Assembly: GCF_021869535.1 (NCBI RefSeq)
Contig: NW_026262581.1
Span: 101,821,771-101,885,770, forward strand
Length of the DNA stretch: 64,000 bases
Reading direction: 5' to 3'
Source of the DNA: Mytilus californianus
Taxonomy: Eukaryota; Mollusca; Bivalvia; Mytilida; Mytilidae
Shown here: piece after piece, positions 12,976-64,000 of the stretch
Layout of the letters: every line of letters starts with the position of its first letter
How positions within the stretch are numbered: position 1 is the stretch's first letter
The notes under the pieces: model-generated
The model's input: the letters and a program-made list of their open reading frames with translations, nothing else
Told to the model about the DNA's origin: nothing
Database searches by the model: none
Program-made: the position numbers and the translations under genes

Positions 12976-13554
12976 TCAGTAATTGGAGTATATACTACCT
13001 TTTGACAAAGATCTACTTTTAGACTTTCCTAGTAAATGTACAGCCATATTTAATTTAGCCATACGTCTTCGTCGTCTTCTAAAACATCTATCGTCTTCTC
13101 CTTGTACTGCAGGTTTTCGATAAGATTTAGTCATTTGTGGTTCCCATATTTCAAAAAGTCTATGAATCATACCCAGTCCAACAGCTGGTTTAATGTTCTG
13201 TTTGATTTCCTTTGGTTCTAAAGCAGATATTGGCCTCACTATTTTCGTTGGTCCTTTCAATACTGGACGGTAAGTTCCTGCTGTTTGTGGCCGACTTAAA
13301 GATGAGGTTGTCGTCTGCGCTCTACTGGCAATTGATGATATTGACCGCGCACTTGGAAATCTGTCGCCTGAATCTCTCCTCAGATTATTTGTTGGGGTAC
13401 TCGTAAGAATTCGTCCAACTAAACTCGTTCTTTTGATTAAATCCTGCAACTGTTTGTTTTGCCATTTTGTTTTTGGTGGCGGCGGAATAAATTGTATTTC
13501 CGATGGATACTGCTCCTCTACAGTTATTATAATTTTTGGTCCTATATTGGACAT
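12976..13554 (-). CDS. Unrecognised 192-aa protein, paralogue of 2890-3414
   Basis: An open frame from ATG (context aaccATGt) to TGA. It holds FIPPPPKTKW near the N-terminus, SRPQTAG (about 88-93), RPISALEP (107-114), GMIHRLFEIWEPQMTKSYRK (128-147) and a run of six arginines (159-164). The motif H-[HR]-L-F-x-x-W-x-P-Q-x(4)-Y-R is shared with the ORF at 2890-3414 on the same strand 9.5 kb away, which supports both as real coding sequence from a duplicated family. No known domain is recognised. A possible donor (AAAG-GTAGTA) near the end leaves the C-terminus uncertain. Confidence 0.55.
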   Translation of the reverse strand: MSNIGPKIIITVEEQYPSEIQFIPPPPKTKWQNKQLQDLIKRTSLVGRILTSTPTNNLRRDSGDRFPSARSISSIASRAQTTTSSLSRPQTAGTYRPVLKGPTKIVRPISALEPKEIKQNIKPAVGLGMIHRLFEIWEPQMTKSYRKPAVQGEDDRCFRRRRRRMAKLNMAVHLLGKSKSRSLSKGSIYSNY

Positions 13555-14609
13555 GGTTAGTCCACAATCAATGCTGCACTGGTTAGATATTCATGTTTTT
13601 TGCTTCAAAGAGCATTCAATGTTCCAAAAGAAAATCTTGTCCTTACACAGTATTCTTTTGCTATTTTGTGAAACAGAAAACAGTGATGTGTCGTCTTTTG
13701 ACAAAATAGAACCTTTAAAGCATCCAATTAGCAAAGTTTTGAACCCATTTAACCGCAAAGCAATAATCCATATGTAAATATCAATATTTATATCAAATGT
13801 ACACAATTTACATATTTAAAATTATGATTCAATACCAGTTATTGTTTCAGATAAAAAGCTATGTCATGATTTTAAATCATTGTCTTTTTAAATACATCTG
13901 ATATCGGATAACGCTTCGACTTAAAACAGTGTCGGGTTGCTGATAAGACACAACTTGTAGCTGCTTCAGAAATATCTTTTGTACTGCATTAATAGCATAT
14001 CAGTCGGTAATCTCAAAAGTCGTCTGTTATCCGTTCGGTCCACCTCGTTGTTAATCGATGCGGCACGCACCATCTGGGTTACGCACGATCACACCTCAAG
14101 ACAAAACTAAAGAGAACATTTATTTAAACTAAAATTTAAATGCCGTTTTGAATACAAGTATCAATGCGAGATTTATCCATTTATTGAGGGAAGATTATAC
14201 GAAGTGCTGATTACTTCACAAGCTGCAAAAATATGAAACAATTTGACAAATTCAAATCAGTCCAGGTTTAAACTTCTTTTGAATTAACTTGAAGCGCTTA
14301 TAAAAGTTCATTGAGATTTATTTTATTCGAATTCATGTGAATTATGGACATTTTCACCGAAGTTAATTAAAACTAAAATAAACTGATGTCTAGGTTTTAA
14401 TCCTGTAATTCCACGTTAAATAATAAGCTTCATTGTGACAATTAAAAGTCTTAATCTTATTTGAAAAGGCATAAGTTCAAATTTTCAAATGACACCACTG
14501 CACAAACATGTACAATTGTTCCATTTTCAACAAAACACTTATGTCATGCAGAACTGATCACTTTTGTCGCCATTAAAATCAAATACAGCATAGTTCATCC
14601 TTATATACA

Positions 14610-15480
14610 ATAAACAAGAGGCTGTCAAGAGCCTATGTCGCTCACCTAGGTATTATTAGAGACGTATATATATATAATGCAATTATATGTCTCTGGTATT
14701 ATATGTGCATCTTCAACAATAAACACCCTCCAAAATTGTTGACTAGAATATAATTCATACAAAAATCTCTTTTTTGTTGATCTTGTATTGCTGATAATAT
14801 TTTCTGTTCACCACAGTTCCTCTCTATCTTCTTTAGTGTTTGCCCAAAACACATTAAGGGCAATATCTCCTTAAAGAGTCAAAGAACGAATTGATGATTT
14901 CGGTAATGTTTGACCTACTTGCAGATTTTGTCTTGGTGATCATTTTTGCTCTTTTTTAAAGTTTCCATCTACATCTATCTATTATAGCTTTAAATGAATT
15001 TATATGATCATCTAGAAATACTGTGAGTCGACTGCTCAAATAGCATCCCCCCCCCCTAAAACAGAAAAGAAAGACATGCCCATTAAACGAATAAAGTTCC
15101 ACAACTCCGCAATGTAATATCAGAAATTTATATAAAAAGGAAGCGTATTTCAATACATATAAACAAGTCACAAAAGTTTCATGAAAACTGCTCAAAGACT
15201 TTTGAGTTCTAGTCTGAACCTGGAAAATCACCCATTTTTTTATGAATAAAATCCAACGGCTCGAAAACGTAAAATCATAATTTTTTTAAAATCGAAAGGG
15301 AGTTTATGTCAATAGATATAAACAATTCACTAAAGTTTCATGAAAATTGGTGAAAGCCTTGTTGGCTTATTGTCCACAGTCACGGTTGAGGACGGACGGA
15401 CGGACAAAGAACGGTATACCATAATGCATCCCGTATTTAAAGACGGACGTATAGCAATAAGAAGTATCGGCAAACAGTAA
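14610..15480. repeat. Dispersed bivalve repeat beginning CAAGAGGCTGTCAAGAGCC
   Basis: It starts CAAGAGGCTGTCAAGAGCCT-ATGTCGCTCACC and ends with GGACGGACGGACGGACAAAG and a short ATACCATAATGCATCCCG tail. Similar start blocks recur at about 16795. No coding capacity is seen. Confidence 0.5.
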
Positions 15481-16794
15481 GTAGATGAAAGATCTGAAAA
15501 GTCTTCACACGTTACAATTCATCACTGTCAATGTACTGACCAAATATTCTCAATTGTATCGTAGATAATGTGACGGCAATAATTGCTGGACCGTCACGGG
15601 ATGGACAGACAACGTGAATCGGAGGTATTCGGTACAGGATTCGGTGTATAATAAACTTTTATAAAAAAGAATAGACTATTGAGACAATTGTTTCGGGCAA
15701 ATTTTATAGGTATTTAAAACTGTTCACTAAATGGATGTCGTCCCTTAACTAGGGAATAATGATTTCATGTTTATTTACCAGCTTAGTAGCTAAGTTAAAC
15801 TAAAAAAAAGCAGATTGGTACATGTAACAAACATTTCCGTGTTATATTACAAATAGACAATGATCCAAAACAGACTGATCAACTCAGCCAAATATTAACG
15901 GTATGTAAAAAAAAATCCAGGACCAGATCAAACACGAAACAAAATAAGTCTGAAATATGCAGGTTTAGAGTTTCCTTCTTAGCCTTAACTTTTCTACACT
16001 TGAAGCAATTTAGAGCTAGATATTTAGTGTATAAACACTAAGTCTTGTCTATTGTTGACAAGCACAAGATGATATCAAGATGTATGAATATACATATTTA
16101 AAATGAAATGTATCCTTTTATTTGTATGTTTTAATAGGTCAAAATTAAAGTAAGTGGCAAATTACATACCTTCAAATGAGGATCTCTATCCTAACTTTAG
16201 CCTATTTTATTCAATATTTTAAAGAATTTGGGGTTTTTTTGGTATTCTTTTCAATATTTTCATGATTTGGTTTTTGGTATTCTTTCAATATTTTTACGAT
16301 AGTCTTTTTTGTATTCTATTCATTTTTTTTGAAATTTCCTTTTTTGAAATAAATCTCCACATAACTATGCTTCTGGCAATACTTGATCAGAACATGACAA
16401 TTTTGTTTACAAAATGTAATTTCTGATTTGAAGAAGATATAAATTCATTTCAAGACCTTCAAATAAAAGGCAAGGTAATCCAGAAAAATTCTAATCTATC
16501 ATTTGTAGGCAGAAATACCCATGACAAAACAGATTTTTTTATTCAAATGGTCTTAATATATCACGAAGTTATTAAATTGTTAGATGTTGCTATTGACTTA
16601 ATCTTTGTACACTTATTTCAAATTTTTGTCATAAGGCTGCAAGGAAATAAAACATTTTGAAGATAATTGGATAAACATTTAAACAGATTTAGTAAATTTA
16701 CCATACATTATTCCTTAATTGTGCAAAAATTTAGTTGTTGTCCTCACACCTGGTATATAAGTGGTAAAAATAACACAGACATTTAAACAAAATA

Positions 16795-17475
16795 CTTCAA
16801 GAGCCTGAATTGCTCACCTTGCAAAAATATGCCAATTTGATATTCTATTTAAATCTTTTTCACTATAATTTTTTTCTTTCTTTCAGAAACAAGTTACTTA
16901 TCTAATATACAGGGCCATTTTTTTTATTCTTCAGTTTAGTTGTTTACTTAAAATCACAAATGCATTTATTTTTCATAAAATCTGTGACTTGATGTTTCAG
17001 TCATATTGGCCTTTTTGTAGACCTTGCTTGTATTGATAAGCATTTTTTGCTGCTCACAGTTTCTATCTATAATAGTTTTCAAGATATTTAGGGTGGGGAA
17101 AATTAAGTCAAAAAGTTAGGAAGGTAAGCCAGAACAAAACTAATATATAATCTGACCATGTTAAAACACTGTTGTACCAATCACTTCAATATCCATAATG
17201 ATGCCTAAAATAAGCAGAAAAGTGGTGCAATTTATATTTCGATTGACTTTAAAAAGGTCAAAAGTAAGTTAAGTAGATCATAGATAATACACAATCTAAA
17301 AATTTCATTATACATGTACAAAACATTAAGTCATATATCTGCAACAAGGGGTGCCAACAAAAGAATTTTGGATAACTGTGTGAAACTAAAGGAATATAAT
17401 ATTTTGTTTTAAAAATTGCAATACAACATACTGTACAACAGACAGAAGGACACTTCCGTTCATAATGGTCCTTTC
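16795..17475. repeat. Second, diverged copy of the CTCAAGAGCC-type repeat
   Basis: TTCAAGAGCCTGAATTGCTC resembles the start of the element at 14610, and GACAGAAGGACACTTCCG near 17450 resembles its tail. It is more diverged, so the limits are approximate. Confidence 0.35.
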
Positions 17476-18615
17476 ATCTAGAACTTGCAGTCATAAAATT
17501 TTGAGTAGGATAGAATGCAAACAATCAAAATGCTGGATTTGATGTTTTCAAGCACAAATGTTGTACACTGAGTATTAAGTAAAATGTTATGACTGTAAGC
17601 CAAGGTAGGGCTAGGTTAACAAAAAAGTACAATTTACTCAGATGTACTCTTGTATGTTTCAAACAAATCAACTAAAATGTAATTGTTACTTTTTTTGTTT
17701 AGATATATAAGTTACACTGAGTATCATTCTGATTACAAAGTTTAATTAGAAAATATAAACAAAAATAAATTGTTCATCATATGCTGATTAACTTCATCTG
17801 ATTCACACAAATAAACAGGATCAAACAGGCAGATTAAATTATAAAAAACACATCTTCATACAAGAAAGAAAAAAGATGAAACATATATAACAATTTAAAC
17901 ATATTCATGAAGATGTAAAGGATTTAATGTTAAAACAACTAATATGAATACACTTTAGCGAAATCAAAAATTTACCTTAAGAAGTTAAAATAGTATTTAT
18001 AGCCACCAAAGTACTAAATCATTCAGTAGAAAGGACTTTCATGGAAATGATGATATTTCATTACTCTTATGCATTTGAGATTAATTAATTTTTCATTTGA
18101 TATCTTTTGAATGTCTCCTAACCATCCATCAATTTTGTTTCAGTCAAAGGAATACTGTACATGAATTTAATACACTCACAAAACTTAATTCTCAAAATTT
18201 GGAACTGTTGTGTATGATATGCACATCAACAGATGAAAATATAAATTTTATTACAATCCAAAAAGTATTGAAGAATTTATGTTTGTAAAAAAATATTGAT
18301 GTTTGGACGAATTGAAAAATTTAGGACTTCCACCTGATAGATGTCAAATCTTAATTAAAAAAAAACTGATATATATAACAATGATTAAAATTTATGATAC
18401 ATCTGGAAAAGAAAATATATACAGATATGAAAAAAAAAATGTTACAATCAAATAATTGAAAATCAAAATCACCTTAATGTTCAATTATGAAAGTTTTCAG
18501 ATTCATGTTATCATAAACATATTTCATATCTTTCTATGCCTCCAATAATCAGCAAGTACCAATTTGATTGTTAATTCTTTGGGATTTTGAAGACAACTAT
18601 TAAGGTCCATTTTTT

Positions 18616-18621
18616 TTTATT
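18616..18621 (-). promoter_or_regulatory. Candidate polyadenylation signal AATAAA for the GH31 gene
   Basis: This is the first exact AATAAA (minus strand) after the stop codon, about 530 bp downstream. A variant ATTAAA lies closer, at 19073-19078. The sequence alone does not say which is used. Confidence 0.3.
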
Positions 18622-19148
18622 CAACTTCCCCAGTTAAAAAACCATTTCAAAAGGAGTGAATGTGGAATCATATCTTTAGCCAAAAACACTAGTCCATCTA
18701 AAGTAAGTCTTATCATGCTAATATTCATTTAAATTACAGATCTAGAAAAAAGAGAAAATCCCCCCGCCCCCCGAAAAAAAAAAGGAAAAATAAAATCTCA
18801 TTGGATCTCCTTGTTTTTATGTTAACAACATAAATATAAAAAAAAATTATTGATTTTACTTGCTTGTCATCCATTGACAAAAAAGGATAAAAATTAACAC
18901 ACCTCTGCTTAAAAAAAGTAAAAATTGTATGGCCTTGTCTGAAATCTATCAGTTCCATTTTCTATTTAAGACAGTACAATGTATAAACCTTTTAAACAAA
19001 ATATATACAGGTATGCATGAGTTTTTTTATGAGAACTAGAGGATTTCCATTTTAAGAGAAAGTTGACAGCTTTTTAATTTGCAAATGATATGTTTCTCAG
19101 AGTGTGAGTCAATGATAATGATATAAAAGCTAATATGAAGATAAAAAT

Positions 19149-60005
<40,857 letters not shown>

Positions 60006-61319
60006 CTGTATTTAAAGAGAAAAAAATGTTATAAACATTGTGGCTTAAAAGAGTTTAGTTACCTTACAGCAAACTTGAAGGGTTCACTGGGGAATAGTAA
60101 TAAAATGATTACCTTGCTAGTCTCCAATCCAGTAGTAAAACTCATGCTAAAAAGGGACATCTGTTTTCCTGGGCAGGATGCATAAATATGCAGTCACATT
60201 CCGTTCAAATGGGCATGTTAATCTTATGTAGATGTAGTGTGACATTCTTTGCATAACATTTTGAGGGGTGCAGAGGTAGCCTGTTGAATTGTAAATATTC
60301 TGCCCATATCCAAAATATACTCTTTCCAGTGGCAATCTAAATCATCCCTGTCAAACTACTTAATAAATTTGTTGGTATCCTTTTCTCTCCTCCTGAATAT
60401 GCATGAAATATTTGCCACTGGACAGTAACCAAACAATAATTTATTGATCACTTTACAGCAAGTAACTGACAAAACTTATATTATCATGTGTACATGTCTA
60501 GGTCCTGTCAGTGCAAAATCATTTCAAATGACCTCTCTAGTGCAAAACAAATATCGGTAAAGCTTAATCAAAGAATTAATTGTCCAAACATTCATAAAAC
60601 TGTCAAGTAATTTTTTTGGGGTCTTAAATCAATATGGCATTGTAAATGTCTGGTGATACATCTATGAGGAAGCAATATTACATAACAAACTCCCTGAACA
60701 TAAGCTTAAGTAACAAACGACAGTCCTTATCTCCACTTATAAGTATCCTTCTGCACAGCGAACAATTCATTCATAACACTTGTATTCAATCCATGTTAAC
60801 ATATCTTGCATAATATACAACTTTCTGTATGAGGTTATCTTTTTTCTGTAACTTATATCTAAGGCCAAAAAAATATAGTTGTTTCCCTTCCCTTCTACCT
60901 ACCGTGAATTTTAATGGCTACCCCAACACATTTTATGGACAGTTCTTGTGAAGCGTCCAGAACATTTCCACATATAGTCTATGTAAAAATTTATGAAAAA
61001 TAAGATCATTTTTCCTACCTATCTACCATATTTTTTATCTAACATGAGGCAATGGAAACAAGCATATATTTTTCAGGGCCTTACTCCATAATGGATACTT
61101 TTATGATACCTTTGTCAATAAATTATCAATACTAAAGTTCCTTGTCTTGTATAAACATAAATCCTTTAATCTAATTTTCAAACTGTCTCTCTAATATTTA
61201 ATATAAAACTGATTCATACTGGTACATATTCTCAACCCAATAGATTTTGAGCTTATGATAAGACTGACTTTAATCATCATTGGGAATATTTCCCATGAGA
61301 ATTTTACTTTTTAACTCAT
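60006..61319. other. Intron or upstream part of the GH31 gene, no exon recognised
   Basis: The next 5' exon should encode a GVHPFY...NSNA segment by comparison with exon 22. No such sequence is seen on the minus strand up to 64,000, so the intron probably runs out of the window. The short minus ORF 60147-60335 is not convincing as an exon. Confidence 0.5.
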
Positions 61320-61787
61320 TTATAAATAATTGGAGAATGTGTCCATGGGACACAGATTATACCCCCACTTGTGAATAATTTTATAAAGGGACATAACTCA
61401 AGAACAGTTAAAGTGACACCACCCAAATTCCAACTTGACCTGAGTTTTATGGTAATAAGCATTGTGTTTAAGTTTCATAACATTTGGTTGAGGCAAACTT
61501 AAGTTAGAGAACGGAAACAAAAAATTCAGCAATTTTTCCATTTGTAAAGGGGCATAACTCTAGAACAGTAAAAGTGACGCCACCCAAATACAAACTGGAT
61601 CTGTGTTTTGTGGTAATAAGCATTGTGAATAAATTTCACAGCATATGGTTGAGACAAGCTCTAAGTTAGAGAACGGAAACCAATTTCGGGACATACAGAC
61701 GGACAAAGGGTAACACTAGAATGGTAAAAGTGATGCCACCCAAATTTGATTTTTGTTTTGTGGTAATAAGCATTACATATAAGCTTC
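61320..61787 (+). repeat. GC-hairpin-type repeat, 3' truncated
   Basis: It starts GGAGAATGTGTCCATGGGAC and contains about three monomers (AAAGTGACACCACCCAAATT, TTGGTTGAGGCAAACTTAAG), but runs into the next tandem array before any terminal hairpin. Confidence 0.7.
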
Positions 61788-63368
61788 ATTAAAAATCTAA
61801 AAACAGATATAGATTTGGCATATCAAAGAACCCCAATAATTCAATTTTTGATGAATTCAAACAAAGTTTAATTTTGGACCCTTTTGACCTCAATATGAAC
61901 CAACTTGATAGCAGGCCCACAAATAAAAAATCAAAATACATGGTTATATTCAGCATATCAAAGAAGCCCATATACTCAATTTTTGTTGAAATCAAACAAA
62001 GTTTAATTTTGGACCAACTTGAAAACTAGGCCAAAAATCTAAAATCTAAATACATGTTTAGATTCAGCATATCAAAGAACCCCAAGAATTCAATTTTTGT
62101 TGAAATCAAACAAAGTTTAATTTTGGACCCCAACTTGGACCAACTTGATAGCAGGCCCACAAATAAAAAATCAAAATACATGGTTATATTCAGCATATCA
62201 AAGAAGCCCATATACTCAATTTTTGTTGAAATCAAACAAAGTTTAATTGTGGACCAACTTGAAAACTAGGCCAAAAATCTAAAATCTAAATACATGTTTA
62301 GATTCAGCATATCAAAGAACCCCAAGAATTCAATTTTTGTTGAAATCAAACAAAGTTTAATTTTGGACCCCAACTTGGACCAACTTGAAAACTGGGCCCA
62401 TAATCAAAAATCTAAACACATGTTTAGATTCAGCATATCAAAGAACCCCAAGAATTCAATTTTTGTTAAAATCAAACTAAGTTTAATTTTGGACCCTTTG
62501 GACCTTAATGTAGACCAATTTAAAAAACAGGACCCAAAATTAAAAATCTAAATACACGGTTAGATTTGGCATATCAAAGAACCCCAATAATTCAATTTTT
62601 GATGAAATCAAAAGAAGTTTAATTTTGGACCCTTTTGACCTCAATATGAACCAATTTGATAGTGGGGTCCACAAATAAAAAATCTAAATACATGGTTAGA
62701 TTCAGCATATCAAAGAACCCCATATATTCAATTTTTGTTGAAATCAAAAAAAGTTAAATTTTGGACCCCAACTTGGACCAACTTGAAAACTGGGCCCATA
62801 ATCAAAAATCTAAACACATGTTTAGATTCATCATATCAAAGAACCCCAAGAATTCAATTTTTGTTAAAATCAAACTAAGTTTAATTTTGGACCCTTTGGA
62901 CCTTAATGTAAACCAATTTAAAAAACGGGACCCAAAATTAAAAATCTAAAAACACGGTTAGATTTGGCATATCAAAGAACCCCAATAATTCAATTTTTGA
63001 TGAAATCAAACAAAGTTTAATTTTGGGGCCTTTTGACCTCAATATGAACCAATTTGATAGTGGGGTCCACAAATAAAAAATCTAAATACATGGTTAGATT
63101 CAGCATATCAAAGAACCCCATATATTCAATTTTTGTTGAAATCAAACAAAGTTTAATTTTGGACCCCAATTTGGACCAACTTGAAAACTGGGCCAAAAAT
63201 CAAAAATCTAAATACATGTTTAGATTCAGCATATCAAAGAACCCCATTTATTCAATTTTTGTTAAAATCAAACTAATTTTAATTTTGGACCCTTTGGACC
63301 TTAATGTAGACAATTTGAAAACTGGACCCAAAATTAAAAATCTAAATACAAGGTTAGATTCGGCATAA
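61788..63368. repeat. 113-138 bp tandem repeat, about 12-13 copies
   Basis: The motif GCATATCAAAGAACCCCA recurs at about 61821, 61953, 62066, 62193, 62306, 62433, 62569, 62706, 62828, 62966, 63104 and 63227. Each unit also has TCAATTTTTGTTGAAATCAA and TTTAATTTTGGACC. Alternating unit lengths (113 and 127, then about 136) suggest a higher-order two-unit repeat. Translated frames in the array are artefacts. Confidence 0.88.
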
Positions 63369-63524
63369 CAAATAAATAAATGTGGTCAAAGATTTTACAA
63401 ATCTAATGCGCCATACTGTGCAATTAAAGATTACTTCTTGAAATTTTTCAATATTTGAAATTTGAAAAAAAAATAATATTTGAAGAATAATTCTTTTTAA
63501 TTTCTGAAATCTGAAATGAGAAAA

Positions 63525-63580
63525 AATTGACCCCCCACAATTTCTTTTTACCCCCCACCCCCCTTTTTTCCCCAAAAAAA
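63525..63580. repeat. C/T-rich low-complexity tract
   Basis: Runs of C6-C7 alternate with T6 (ACCCCCCACCCCCCTTTTTT). A homopyrimidine stretch without coding meaning. Confidence 0.7.
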
Positions 63581-63804
63581 TTCTTTCCCTCAAGATATGG
63601 TCATAATCTCAATTCAAATTTCAAATGGAGTTTGCAACCTTAATTACCCATTTAAATTTACCATAGTGTTAACTTAATCTATTTTATAATAGAATTTAAA
63701 ATATAGTGTCAAATCTTTCATATGGATTTTTTTGTAAAAAAAAAGATGCAACATTTGCAGATATTTTTACTGGTCTTCCTTTATAAATATGCATTTCTTT
63801 AAAC

Positions 63805-63880
63805 ATAATTTAAAAGCAGTGTAAGGGAAGTAACCAAAACGTTGTATTTGGATTACCTCCCTTACACTGTTTTAAATTAT
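63805..63880. repeat. 76-bp hairpin, copy 1
   Basis: An imperfect inverted repeat: arm ATAATTTAAAAGCAGTGTAA-GGGAAGTAACC, loop CAAAACGTTGTATTTG, then the complementary arm ending TTTAAATTAT. Same size as copy 2 at 63911-63986. Confidence 0.85.
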
Positions 63881-63910
63881 CTTAATTGTTCTTTAACCAT
63901 TACTTTATAC

Positions 63911-63986
63911 ATAATTTAAAAGCAGTGTAAGGGAGATAATTTCAATGATGTATTTGATTTATCTCCCTTACACTGCTTTAAATTAT
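63911..63986. repeat. 76-bp hairpin, copy 2
   Basis: A nearly perfect inverted repeat: ATAATTTAAAGCAGTGTAAG-type arms (GGGAGATAA at the inner end) around the loop TTTCAATGATGTATTTGATT. The arms are shared with copy 1 while the loops differ. Confidence 0.85.
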
Positions 63987-64000
63987 GATTTGTACTAAAG

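Noticed and set aside
60147..60335. Minus ORF with RVYFGYGQN, slightly like the GH31 VYGFGEN motif, as a possible upstream exon.
   Set aside because: The rest of the ORF has no GH31 similarity and no matching splice phase. A GVHPFY-type exon would have to follow it before exon 1 and is not present.

Overview
The window is about 64 kb of AT-rich animal genomic DNA. It has one large multi-exon gene on the minus strand with canonical GT/AG introns, and a dense mix of interspersed and tandem repeats. Repeat families ending in GC hairpins such as CCCCCACCGCTACGGCGGGGGC, degenerate GGAC/GGAT tetranucleotide runs, and a Penelope-type reverse transcriptase point to a marine bivalve, most likely a mussel (Mytilidae). 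The organism call is inference from repeat style, not from a database search.

Layout. Positions 1-19,000 are gene-poor. They hold two short minus-strand ORFs (2890-3414 and 12976-13554) that share two motifs in the same order and look like paralogues. They also hold a 23-27 bp minisatellite split by a 5'-truncated LINE (4206-6286) and several bivalve interspersed repeats. Positions 19149-60005 are covered by a GH31 alpha-glucosidase gene of the sucrase-isomaltase / maltase-glucoamylase type, read right to left. I resolved 27 exons giving 2,486 residues in one continuous frame. The 5' end (N-terminus, start codon, any signal or anchor) lies beyond position 64,000. Positions 60,006-64,000 are intron or flank filled with repeats, including a 113-138 bp tandem array and two 76 bp hairpins.

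The gene encodes one GH31 module lacking its N-terminus (exons 1-18), a trefoil (P-type) domain in exon 19, a second complete module (exons 19-27), a second trefoil, and a third complete module. All three modules keep the WIDMNEP nucleophile motif and the HWLGDN acid/base motif, so all look catalytically competent. Such proteins hydrolyse alpha-1,4/1,6-linked glucosides (maltose, isomaltose, starch oligomers) at the digestive surface or in the lumen.

The most unusual points are these. (1) The last exon is 4,227 bp and holds half of module 2, a trefoil and all of module 3 with no intron, although module 1 and early module 2 are cut into small exons. (2) One intron holds about 42 tandem 66-bp copies of the preceding exon's 3' end together with its splice donor. 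(3) Another intron carries three mobile elements nested inside one another. (4) A 3.8 kb TTAA-flanked DNA transposon with a frameshifted THAP domain sits in another intron. (5) Both trefoils lack the same two cysteines, which pair with each other in known family members.
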